NCBI RefSeq assembly: GCF_012926505.1
Contig: NZ_JABBNT010000005.1
Span: 434,001 to 498,000 of the forward strand
DNA length: 64,000 nt
Direction of reading: 5' to 3'
From: Pacificispira spongiicola
GTDB lineage: Bacteria > Pseudomonadota > Alphaproteobacteria > UBA8366 > Aestuariispiraceae
In this document: positions 54,734-62,950 of the stretch, piece by piece
Layout of the letters: each line of letters starts with the position of its first letter
How positions within the stretch are numbered: the stretch's first letter is position 1
The notes under the pieces: model-generated
Told to the model about the DNA's origin: nothing
The model's input: only the letters and a program-made list of their open reading frames with translations
The model's database searches: none
Position numbers and translations under genes: made by a program

Positions 54734-54924
54734 TTCGGTGGATTTTCCCATTTTTTATGATCTTTTGCTATTTATCACCAAAAACACCGATCCGCGAGGT
54801 CTTATACGCAAGTACATTTCCAGCGTTTTTCGGTAGACTGATCCGTATTCGGGAACGGCCCGCACGACCGGGGACCCGGCAAAAAACGGCGAAGGCCGCA
54901 CAACAATATTCAGGGATTGAACAC

Positions 54925-56052
54925 ATGCTCATCGGTGTACCGAAAGAGATCAAGAACCACGAATACCGCGTCGGGCTCGTCCCCTTCGCCGTCCGCGAAC
55001 TGACGCATAACGGCCATAGGGTGGTTGTGGAGACCAATGCCGGGGCTGGCATCGGGATCAGCGACGACGACTATCGCGCGGCGGGCGCGGAAATTCTGGG
55101 CGACGCGAAATCCATTTTCGACAAGGCGGATATGATCGTGAAGGTCAAGGAACCGCAGCCGCAGGAATGCGCCATGTTGCGCGACGGCCAGGTCCTGTTC
55201 ACCTATCTGCATCTCGCCCCCGACCTGAAACAGACCGAAGGTCTGATCAAGTCCGGCGCCATCGCCATCGCCTACGAAACGGTGACCAGCCCGCGCGGCG
55301 GCCTGCCGCTGCTGGCCCCGATGAGCGAGGTCGCGGGCCGCATGGCCCCGCAGGCCGGCGCCCATTGCCTGGAAAAGGCCCAAGGCGGCCGCGGTGTCCT
55401 GCTGGGCGGCGTTCCCGGCGTCCCGCCGGGCAAGGTTCTGGTGATCGGCGGCGGCGTGTCCGGCATGAACGCGGCGCGGATCGCCCTGGGCATGGGGGCG
55501 GAAGTCACCATCCTGGAACGCAACCTGGACCGGATCGCGCAACTGGACGACATGTTCCGCGGCACCGGCCTGCGGACGCTGTATTCCACGGTCGACGCCA
55601 TCGAACGCGCGATCCAGGAGGCGGATCTGGTCATCGGCGCGGTCCTGGTACCGGGCGCCGCCGCCCCGAAACTGATCAACCGCGAGATGCTGAAGACCAT
55701 GCCGGACGGATCGGTCGTCGTCGACATCGCCATCGATCAGGGAGGCTGTCTGGAAACGTCGCGTCCGACGACCCATGCCGACCCCACCTTCGTGGAAGAA
55801 GGCGTCGTGCATTACTGCGTCGCGAATATGCCGGGCGCGGTGGCGCGGACCTCCACCTTCGCGCTGAACAATGCCACTCTGCCCTTCACGCTGGCCTTGG
55901 CGAACAAGGGTTACCGCGTCGCACTGGCACAGGACCCGCATCTGCGGCAGGGCCTGAACGTCGCGGCGGGCAAGGTCACCTATAAGGCCGTGTCGGAGGC
56001 CCATGGCCTGGATTTCACGGCCACCGAGGAAGTGCTGGGCATTCCCTACTGA
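54925..56052 (+). CDS. ald: Alanine dehydrogenase
   Basis: The ATG at 54925 ([20 protein letters not shown]) gives 375 residues. The enzyme interconverts alanine and pyruvate plus ammonia with NAD. Active-site lysine and histidine regions are VKVKEPQ and FTYLHLAPD; the NAD loop is [19 protein letters not shown]; the [13 protein letters not shown] signature is typical. A leading frame from 54757 is longer but lacks family character. The divergent Lrp-type regulator is the likely controller. Confidence 0.95.
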   Translation: MLIGVPKEIKNHEYRVGLVPFAVRELTHNGHRVVVETNAGAGIGISDDDYRAAGAEILGDAKSIFDKADMIVKVKEPQPQECAMLRDGQVLFTYLHLAPDLKQTEGLIKSGAIAIAYETVTSPRGGLPLLAPMSEVAGRMAPQAGAHCLEKAQGGRGVLLGGVPGVPPGKVLVIGGGVSGMNAARIALGMGAEVTILERNLDRIAQLDDMFRGTGLRTLYSTVDAIERAIQEADLVIGAVLVPGAAAPKLINREMLKTMPDGSVVVDIAIDQGGCLETSRPTTHADPTFVEEGVVHYCVANMPGAVARTSTFALNNATLPFTLALANKGYRVALAQDPHLRQGLNVAAGKVTYKAVSEAHGLDFTATEEVLGIPY

Positions 56053-56100
56053 TTGTTTCAACGCATACCGGCGTCGATATCCCAACCATGTCGGCGCTTG

Positions 56101-56136
56101 AACCCGCCTTCCTTCGGGGAGGCGGGTTTTGCTTTT
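56101..56136 (+). terminator. Rho-independent terminator of ald
   Basis: AACCCGCCTTCC pairs with GGGAGGCGGGTT (one G-T pair) around a TTCG tetraloop at 56113-56116, followed by TTGCTTTT. Strong terminator on the plus strand. Confidence 0.92.
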
Positions 56137-56158
56137 CTAGGAATGCACAGGGACCGCG

Positions 56159-56815
56159 CTACGCCGTCTTGCCATAGGCCCGCATGAAAATACGGACCGC
56201 ACTCTCGACGGTACGGCGGATTTCTTCGGGCGTCGGCACATCGCGAATGCCGAACAAGGCCTGCTTCGCCAAATTGCCCTGACAGAGGTTCAGGAAATGC
56301 GCCGCAGCCAGTTCCAGATCGTCGTCGATCTGCAATTGCCCTGCCTCTACCTGCTGACGAAGACAGTCCGCCAATCGGCTGATGCCGTAACTGGGACCGG
56401 TACGGAAGAATTCCTGGCCGACCTCAGGGAATTTTTCTGACGCCCCCATCACCATGCGAATCAGCGCGATGTGGTCGCGGCTCAACATCGAACTGGTAAA
56501 GCGGATTCCCAGTTCCGTCAGCGCCTCGACAAAATCGGCCGCCTCCGCCGGTTCGATCCGGAAAATCCGTTCCGCCGCATCCTTCCGATCGGCAATCACC
56601 AATTCCCGGAACAAGGCCTCCTTGCTGTCGAAATAGACGTAGAGCGTTCCTTTTGAGACCTTCGCGGCGGCCGCGATCTTGCCCATGCTCGCACCGTCGA
56701 AGCCTTCTGCCCGGAAAACCGCGCGGGCCCCTTCCAGGATGTCCTTCCGCTTCTGCGATTCCGTTTCGTCGAACGTCGCGTCGATTGGGTTGGTCATCTG
56801 TGCGGCACTGCTCAT
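56159..56815 (-). CDS. TetR family repressor of the efflux operon
   Basis: From the ATG at 56815 (MSSAAQMTNPIDATFDETES) 218 residues; a start ten codons earlier is possible. The N-terminal TetR helix-turn-helix is ILEGARAVFRAEGFDGASMGKIAAAAKVSKGTLYVYFDSKEALF, cited here by its key part VSKGTLYVYF; the C-terminal half is the ligand-binding helical domain. It is divergent from emrAB, and two perfect palindromes lie between them, which are its expected operators. Ligand unknown. Confidence 0.9.
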   Translation of the reverse strand: MSSAAQMTNPIDATFDETESQKRKDILEGARAVFRAEGFDGASMGKIAAAAKVSKGTLYVYFDSKEALFRELVIADRKDAAERIFRIEPAEAADFVEALTELGIRFTSSMLSRDHIALIRMVMGASEKFPEVGQEFFRTGPSYGISRLADCLRQQVEAGQLQIDDDLELAAAHFLNLCQGNLAKQALFGIRDVPTPEEIRRTVESAVRIFMRAYGKTA

Positions 56816-56956
56816 AGTCTTACATCCGATAAAGGGTGGTCCCATTCAGGAAACCAGATGGTATGCCGACTCGCCCCACGCGACAAAACCGTTGAGCGGG
56901 CGGACACCGATCCGGTCAAAAATTTCTTCGCCGCAAAATAAAGCCTCGGCAATCAT

Positions 56957-57010
56957 TGACCGAACGGTTCGGTCAGATATATAAATGCCATTGACCGAAC
57001 GGTTCGGTCA
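56957..57010. promoter_or_regulatory. Two perfect TetR operators at the emrA promoter
   Basis: The 19-bp palindrome TGACCGAACGGTTCGGTCA occurs at 56957-56975 and again at 56992-57010, starts 35 bp apart. The intervening AT-rich GATATATAAAT fits a -10 element, so a bound repressor would cover the promoter and reach the emrA 5' end. Confidence 0.85.
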
Positions 57011-57031
57011 ATACTTTTCAAGGACAGCACC

Positions 57032-58174
57032 ATGAGCAGCGCCCCATCCACCGTTCAGAATATCCAGCCCGTCGACGGGGACGATGCACAGAGCCCTCGC
57101 AAGAGACGCGGTTTCAAGCCGAAGCGTTTGATCCCCTTGGTCATCCTAATGGCCGCGATCGGCACCGGCGGCTACTTCGGCTATAATTGGTGGACGAATG
57201 GCCGCTTCGTAGAAAGCACGGACGATGCCTATGTCGCCGCCGATATGACGCTGATGTCGGCGAAGGTTTCCGGCTATGTCCAATCCGTTTCCGTTCAGGA
57301 AAACCAGTATATCCAGGCCGGTGCGGAAATCGCGCGTATCGATGACGCGGATTATCGGTTGGCCGTTCAGGCGGCGCAGGACCGGATCGTTTCGCAAAAG
57401 GCCGCCATTGATCGTATCGCCGTCCAAGTGGAAGCCGCGAAAACCGATATCGAAGAAGCGGAAGCGAATCTTGCGTCCAGCCAGGCGGAACTGAACCGAG
57501 CCACCCGCGCCTTTGAACGGCAAAGCAAACTGTCCAAGGGCGACTATGTCACAGCGCAGGCCGTCGATGACGCTCGCGCCGACCGCGACAAGGCCCGCGC
57601 CGCCGTCAGCGCCAATATCGCCGCCGTCAATTCGGCAAAAGCCGACGTTCAGGTTCTGGACGCGCAACGCGCCGAAGCGGAAAGCGAAATGGAATCCCTG
57701 CTGACCGCCCTATCCCAGGCGGAACGCGACCTTTCCTTCACCGTCGTGCGCGCGCCGGTATCCGGCCTTGTCGGCAACAAGTCGGTCGAAGTCGGGCAAC
57801 TGGTCCAGCAAGGCAGCCGCCTGATGGCCATCGTTCCCATCCAGGACGTCTATATCGAAGCCAATTTCAAGGAAACGCAGCTGGCGCATCTGGAACCCGG
57901 CCAGAAGGTGACCATCGCCGTCGATGCCTATCCGGAAAACGATTGGACCGGAATAGTCGAAAGCCTGTCACCGGCGTCGGGCGCCTTGTTCAGCCTGCTG
58001 CCGCCCGAAAATGCCACGGGCAACTTCACCAAGATCGTGCAGCGTCTGCCGGTCCGCATATCCGTGGAAGCCCCGCATGCGGGGCGTGCCGTTCTGCGGC
58101 CGGGCATGTCGGTGGTGGTCAGCATCGATACCCGTCAACAACCGGCCCTCGCGCAAACGGACACCTGGAAATGA
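57032..58174 (+). CDS. emrA: HlyD/EmrA-type membrane fusion protein
   Basis: A 380-residue periplasmic adaptor with one N-terminal helix (RLIPLVILMAAIGTGGYFGY), a lipoyl/beta-barrel part (FVESTDDAYVAADMTLMSAKVSGYV) and a coiled-coil hairpin (about 115-240). It links the inner-membrane pump EmrB to an outer-membrane channel. AAGGACA precedes the ATG, and the stop overlaps emrB as ATGA. Confidence 0.93.
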   Translation: MSSAPSTVQNIQPVDGDDAQSPRKRRGFKPKRLIPLVILMAAIGTGGYFGYNWWTNGRFVESTDDAYVAADMTLMSAKVSGYVQSVSVQENQYIQAGAEIARIDDADYRLAVQAAQDRIVSQKAAIDRIAVQVEAAKTDIEEAEANLASSQAELNRATRAFERQSKLSKGDYVTAQAVDDARADRDKARAAVSANIAAVNSAKADVQVLDAQRAEAESEMESLLTALSQAERDLSFTVVRAPVSGLVGNKSVEVGQLVQQGSRLMAIVPIQDVYIEANFKETQLAHLEPGQKVTIAVDAYPENDWTGIVESLSPASGALFSLLPPENATGNFTKIVQRLPVRISVEAPHAGRAVLRPGMSVVVSIDTRQQPALAQTDTWK

Positions 58175-59745
58175 GCGGCGGCGGCGTTCAGGCCGTCCCC
58201 CAGGCCGTCTCCGAGGTAACGCCCCGGAAGGTCATTGCCTTCCTGTGCATGGTTTTCGGCATGTTCATGGCGATCCTGGACATCCAGATCGTGTCCGCGT
58301 CCCTGACCGAAATCCAGGCGGGTCTGTCGGCCAGCGCGGACGAAATCTCCTGGGTGCAGACCAGCTACCTGATCGCGGAAGTCATCATGATCCCGCTGTC
58401 AGGCTACCTGTCGCGCGCCTTTTCCACGCGCTGGCTATTCGCGGTATCCTGCGGCGGTTTCACCTTCATGAGCTTCCTGTGCGCGACCGCAACGTCGATT
58501 GACGAAATGATCATCTATCGCGCGCTGCAGGGCTTTATCGGCGGCGGCATGATCCCGACCGTCTTTGCCGCCGCCTTTTCGGTCTTTCCGCGCGAGAAAC
58601 AGCCGGTGATCTCCCCTCTGATCGGGTTGGTCGCCACCCTGGCCCCGACAATCGGGCCGACCATCGGCGGCTACCTGACGGAACTGTTTTCCTGGCACTG
58701 GCTGTTCCTGATCAACATCGTCCCCGGCATTCTGGTGACGATATCCACTTTGATCCTGGTCGATTTCGACGAACCGGACCTGTCCCTTCTGGATCGGTTC
58801 GATTGGTTGGGGCTGCTGTCCATGGCAGCCTTTCTTGGCAGTTTGGAATTCGTGCTGGAAGAAGGTCCGGCGAACGACTGGTTCGACGATCACGAAATCG
58901 TCCTGTTCGCCGCCGTCGGCGCCATTTCCGGAGTCGTCTTCTTTTTGCGGGCCTTCATGGCAAGGGAGCCGATTGTCGATCTGCGATCCTTCGCAAACCG
59001 CAATTTCGCCACCGGCGCGACCTTCAGCTTCGCCATGGGGATTGGGCTGTACGGGCTGACATATCTGTATCCGCTTTATCTGGCCAGGGTGCGCGACTAT
59101 TCGGCGTTGATGATTGGCGAGACCATGTTCGTCACGGGCATCTGCATGTTCCTGACGGCACCGGTGGCCGGGCGCCTGATGCGTATCCTCGACCCGCGAG
59201 TCATGGTGGCGTTGGGATTCCTGGGCTTCGGGCTCGGCACCTGGGAAGCGTCCAAAATCACGGTCGAATGGGATTTCTGGGAGTTGTTCTGGCCGCAGGT
59301 TCTACGCGGCGTATCGCTGATGATCTGCATGGTGCCGATCACCAACCTGTCGCTGGGAACTCTGCCCGTCGCCACGCTGAAAAACGCGTCCGGCCTGTTC
59401 AACGTCACGCGGAATCTGGGCGGCGCCGTCGGTCTTGCGATCATCAATACGATCCTGTCCGACCGGGAAGACCTGCATATCGCGCGCATCCGCGAAACGC
59501 TGACCTGGGGCCGCGACGTCGCCGACAAGGCTCTGGAAACGATGACGTCGGGCTTCAGCCCGCTCGGCCCCTTGGCCGATACCGCCGCGCTGAGTTCCCT
59601 CTATGGCATGGTGCGGCAGCAGGCCTCCGTCATGGCCTTTGCCGATGTCTTTTTCGTGCTGACGGTTTTGTTCGTGCTGCTCGTCATAGCGACGCCGATG
59701 ATGCAGAAACCCGCCGCCCCCGGTGGTGGCGGCGGTGGTCACTGA
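58171..59745 (+). CDS. emrB: DHA2 family multidrug efflux transporter EmrB
   Basis: The ATG at 58171 (MSGGGVQAVPQAVSEVTPRK) overlaps the emrA stop; 524 residues with 14 membrane helices. Motif A-type and DHA2 signatures: FMAILDIQIVSASLTEIQ, WVQTSYLIAEVIMIPLSGYL, GLVATLAPTIGPTIGGYLTE. A proton-driven exporter of hydrophobic compounds. The longer open frame upstream is a shadow of emrA. Confidence 0.94.
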   Translation: MSGGGVQAVPQAVSEVTPRKVIAFLCMVFGMFMAILDIQIVSASLTEIQAGLSASADEISWVQTSYLIAEVIMIPLSGYLSRAFSTRWLFAVSCGGFTFMSFLCATATSIDEMIIYRALQGFIGGGMIPTVFAAAFSVFPREKQPVISPLIGLVATLAPTIGPTIGGYLTELFSWHWLFLINIVPGILVTISTLILVDFDEPDLSLLDRFDWLGLLSMAAFLGSLEFVLEEGPANDWFDDHEIVLFAAVGAISGVVFFLRAFMAREPIVDLRSFANRNFATGATFSFAMGIGLYGLTYLYPLYLARVRDYSALMIGETMFVTGICMFLTAPVAGRLMRILDPRVMVALGFLGFGLGTWEASKITVEWDFWELFWPQVLRGVSLMICMVPITNLSLGTLPVATLKNASGLFNVTRNLGGAVGLAIINTILSDREDLHIARIRETLTWGRDVADKALETMTSGFSPLGPLADTAALSSLYGMVRQQASVMAFADVFFVLTVLFVLLVIATPMMQKPAAPGGGGGGH

Positions 59746-59778
59746 CGGTCTTCTTCTCTTGGACGGTGACGGTCCGGA

Positions 59779-60087
59779 TCAGTCGCCGACGACGGATTCG
59801 AAGCCTTCGAATTTCGGCGGGCCGACATAAAGCTTCTTGTTGTTCCCGGCATTCGCATGGGCCTGACGGAAATTGTCGGACTGCGTCCAGGCCTCGAACG
59901 ACCCGCGATCCTTCCAGATCGTGTGCGAGGCATAGAGCGCGCCGTCTTCCGTATCCGGGCCTTTCAGCAGATGAAAACTGACGAAGCCCTCCATTTCGTG
60001 AAGCGTGGACTTCCGATTCCGCCAGACATCCTCGAATTCGGCCTCACAGCCCGGAACGATGGTAAAGCGGTTCATGGCAACAAACAT
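59779..60087 (-). CDS. Heme-degrading monooxygenase, IsdG/HmuQ type
   Basis: From the ATG at 60087 (MFVAMNRFTIVPG), preceded by AAAGGAT, 102 residues of the antibiotic-biosynthesis-monooxygenase fold. The three residues that define IsdG-type enzymes are in place: N6, W67 (EAWTQSD) and H77 (RQAHANA). It should open the heme ring and release iron in the cytoplasm. It is the last gene of the heme operon, 28 bases after hmuV. Confidence 0.87.
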   Translation of the reverse strand: MFVAMNRFTIVPGCEAEFEDVWRNRKSTLHEMEGFVSFHLLKGPDTEDGALYASHTIWKDRGSFEAWTQSDNFRQAHANAGNNKKLYVGPPKFEGFESVVGD

Positions 60088-60115
60088 GGTCTGTATCCTT
60101 TCTAAAGAGCGGCAA

Positions 60116-60934
60116 CTAAACCGCCGCAGATGGCGCGAGGACCGGGGTGATCCGCAAATTGTTTTGCGGTCCGCGGTCCACGTCGATTTCTGTTTCATAG
60201 ATGGTGCTCAACCGCTCGGCGGTCATCACCTCCGCCGCCGATCCCAGCGCGACCAATCGTCCCTGGCACAGCAATGCGATACGGTCGGAAAAGGCGGCGG
60301 CGAGGTTCAAGTCGTGCAGGACGACCAGGACACCGACACCGCGCGACGCTGCGCGCCGGGCAACCTTCATGACCGCGATCTGGTGCACGAGATCCAAACT
60401 CGCCGTCGGTTCGTCGAGGAGGAGGTACCGCCCGCCGGTCGAGGCCTTTCCACCTGCCTTAGCCATGTATTCCGCCCCGGCAAGCTGGCCGAGGACGCGG
60501 GCCAGATGCGCGCGATGACGCTGACCGCCGGACAGGACATCCGCCCGGTGACCGGCCCTGGCGGAAAGGCCGACATCGTCCAGCGACTCCCGAACGATTT
60601 CTTCCGTCCGTTCCGGCGGCACCTGCATCGGAATGGAAAGGCCCGCCAGTTGCCCGACCGTGAAGGCGGCGGATAGGGTCGGGGTCTGTTCCAACACCGC
60701 ACGGCGGGTCGCCAATTCAGCGGAGGAATAATTGGGCAGTGGGCGGCCGTCCATCAGGACCGACCCTTCCCCCTTCCACCGGTCGCCCGCCAGAGCGGCC
60801 AGTAGAGTGGATTTTCCGGCGCCGTTGGGGCCGCACAGGGTCATCACCTCCCCCGGCGACACGCCCAGGCTGACCCCATCGACGGCGACGATATGGCGTC
60901 CGAAACGAACGGTGACATCACGGGCTTCAAGCAT
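60116..60934 (-). CDS. hmuV: Heme ABC transporter ATP-binding protein
   Basis: From the ATG at 60934 (MLEARDVTVRFGRHIVAVDG) 272 residues. Walker A GPNGAGKST, signature LSGGQRHRAHLARVL, Walker B RYLLLDEPTASLD. A stretch of about 15 residues (AEYMAKAGGKASTGG) between signature and Walker B is typical of HmuV proteins that read heme clusters. Overlaps hmuU by 8 bases. Confidence 0.93.
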   Translation of the reverse strand: MLEARDVTVRFGRHIVAVDGVSLGVSPGEVMTLCGPNGAGKSTLLAALAGDRWKGEGSVLMDGRPLPNYSSAELATRRAVLEQTPTLSAAFTVGQLAGLSIPMQVPPERTEEIVRESLDDVGLSARAGHRADVLSGGQRHRAHLARVLGQLAGAEYMAKAGGKASTGGRYLLLDEPTASLDLVHQIAVMKVARRAASRGVGVLVVLHDLNLAAAFSDRIALLCQGRLVALGSAAEVMTAERLSTIYETEIDVDRGPQNNLRITPVLAPSAAV

Positions 60935-62051
60935 TGAACCCACCCCCATTGACTCCCCCCCCGCGCGTGCGCATCCGCGCCAACAGCAGCCACAGGAAGA
61001 ACGGACCGCCGATCAGGCTGGTCGCCAAGCCGATCGGCGGTTCGGCGGGGGGCACGGCGGTGCGGACCAGAAGGTCGGAAAATAACAGCAACGTTGTGCC
61101 GATCAGGGCGGAGGCCGGCAGCACCAGCCGATGTTCCGGCCCGACGATCAGGCGCGCCATATGCGGCGCGACAAGACCAATAAAGCCGATGGGCCCGGCG
61201 GCGGCGGTTGCCGCGCCGACCGCAATCGCGCTCAGGATCGCGACATTGCGTTTCGTCGCCTCCACATCTAACCCGGCGTGATAGGCTGCCCGTTCCCCCA
61301 ATTGGAACAGGTCCAGCGCCCGTCCCATGCGGGCGATACCCGCCACGGCGGCCAGGACAATGCCCGCGGAAATCAGAACCAGCGTCCAGTTGGACGCGCC
61401 CAAAGACCCCATCGTCCAGAAGGTCAGGTCGCGCAGTTGCCGGTCGTCGCTGATATAGACCATCGCCCCGATAAAGGCCCCGGCGATGGCATTGATCGCC
61501 ACACCGGCCAGAATCAAGGTTGCAATGGAAGTCGTCCCCGCACGCCGCGACACGCCGAAGACCACGGTGGTCACGAAGGCCGCGCCCGTAAAGGCCGCGA
61601 CCGGCAGCAGAAACGGGCGCACCGCCATGGGCAAATCGGTGATGATGGCGTCGCCAAGCACGATGGTCGCGACCGCGCCGACCGCTGCCCCACCCGTCAC
61701 CCCGATCAATCCCGGATCGGCCAGCGGATTGCGCAACACGCCCTGAAGCGAGCAGCCGGACATTGCGAGCCCAAGCCCGACCGCCATACCCAGGAACAGA
61801 CGCGGCGCGCGGATTTCGGTGACGATGGCGCTGCTGAGCGCATCGCCCTCCCCCATCAAGGCCCGGTAGATTTCACCGAGCGACAGATTGACGGCCCCGA
61901 AGATCAGTTCCGCCAGCGCGGCAAGGATCAGCGCCAGCATCAGCAAGAGGAAAAGCATCGCGGTCCGCCCGCCCAGGATGCGTGACCACCCCCGGTTAGC
62001 ACCGGGGGCTGTCGGAGCGGATACCCGAGAGGACATGGTGCTACTGGCCAT
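60927..62051 (-). CDS. hmuU: Heme ABC transporter permease (FecCD family)
   Basis: A 374-residue permease with about nine to ten helices; family markers RAPRLFLGMAVGLGLAMSGC, LADPGLIGVTGGAA and GFIGLVAPHMARLIVGPEHR. The ATG at 62051 overlaps the hmuT end; an ATG at 62036 just after the hmuT stop is the alternative. Pairs with HmuT and HmuV to move heme across the inner membrane. Confidence 0.93.
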   Translation of the reverse strand: MASSTMSSRVSAPTAPGANRGWSRILGGRTAMLFLLLMLALILAALAELIFGAVNLSLGEIYRALMGEGDALSSAIVTEIRAPRLFLGMAVGLGLAMSGCSLQGVLRNPLADPGLIGVTGGAAVGAVATIVLGDAIITDLPMAVRPFLLPVAAFTGAAFVTTVVFGVSRRAGTTSIATLILAGVAINAIAGAFIGAMVYISDDRQLRDLTFWTMGSLGASNWTLVLISAGIVLAAVAGIARMGRALDLFQLGERAAYHAGLDVEATKRNVAILSAIAVGAATAAAGPIGFIGLVAPHMARLIVGPEHRLVLPASALIGTTLLLFSDLLVRTAVPPAEPPIGLATSLIGGPFFLWLLLARMRTRGGGVNGGGFNA

Positions 62052-62910
62052 TCTTGCGCAACGCCTCTCCCAGTTCGGCGATCGCTTGCGGCGTGCGCGG
62101 CCCGAAACCCAGCAACAACATGCCGTCCATGATGATCGCCCGTTTGTTTTTCCCGGCAGGCGTCAGTGCGAATTCCGGCCGCTCCAGAACCTTGTCGGTC
62201 CCACCGTGCTGATCCGCGCCGCGCTGCATCATCAACACGACGTCGGGCTGGGCGGCCAAAACCGCTTCCCGCGTCATCGGTTTGTACCCTTCGATGGATT
62301 TCGCCGCGTTGATGCCACCCGCCATTTCGATGATGGACTCAGCGGAACTGCCCGTCCCACCGACGGTCAGCCCGCTTTCGCCCATCGTCAAAACGAACAG
62401 GACCTTCGGTCGCTCGCCCGTCCAGGCCTGGGCCTTCTCGATTTCGGCGACCATGGCGGAACGCACCTCCGCCGCCAGGGCATCCGCCTGTTTCGGCAGA
62501 CCGATTGCCTGTCCGACGAAGCGGATTTTCGCCGGAACGCCGTCCACCGTTTCCTGATCCGGCGCCAGGGCCACGGCGACCCCGGCGGCGCGCAATTGAT
62601 CCAATGCCGCCGGCGGCCCCATGTCATAGGCACCAAGGACAAGATCGGGTTCTAGGGACAAAATCCCTTCCGGCGAGATGCGGCGGACATAGCCGATCTG
62701 TGCCTTTCCAGTCGCCTCTGCCGGATAGACCGACGTGCTATCCACCCCGACCAACCGATCCTGCGCGCCCAAGGCGTAGACGATTTCGGTCAGGTCGCCC
62801 CCCGCCGATACGATACGTTGCGGGGCGGCTTCGTCGGCGGCGACACCGTTCGAAAAAGCGGCGCCCCCGGCAAATAGAAGACCGGCAATGGTCGGCATGA
62901 ACAGCTTCAT
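62041..62910 (-). CDS. hmuT: Periplasmic heme-binding protein
   Basis: A 289-residue binding protein with a signal peptide (MKLFMPTIAGLLFAGGAAFS). The PBP2-like fold shows RIVSAGGDLTEIVYALGAQDRLVGVD and the HmuT marker GYVRRISPEGILSLEPDLV, whose tyrosine is the likely heme ligand. It hands heme from the outer-membrane receptor to HmuU. Confidence 0.92.
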   Translation of the reverse strand: MKLFMPTIAGLLFAGGAAFSNGVAADEAAPQRIVSAGGDLTEIVYALGAQDRLVGVDSTSVYPAEATGKAQIGYVRRISPEGILSLEPDLVLGAYDMGPPAALDQLRAAGVAVALAPDQETVDGVPAKIRFVGQAIGLPKQADALAAEVRSAMVAEIEKAQAWTGERPKVLFVLTMGESGLTVGGTGSSAESIIEMAGGINAAKSIEGYKPMTREAVLAAQPDVVLMMQRGADQHGGTDKVLERPEFALTPAGKNKRAIIMDGMLLLGFGPRTPQAIAELGEALRKNGQ

Positions 62911-62950
62911 CGTCGTTCCATCCTTTTCCTGATTGGTCCCAAAGACCGTC

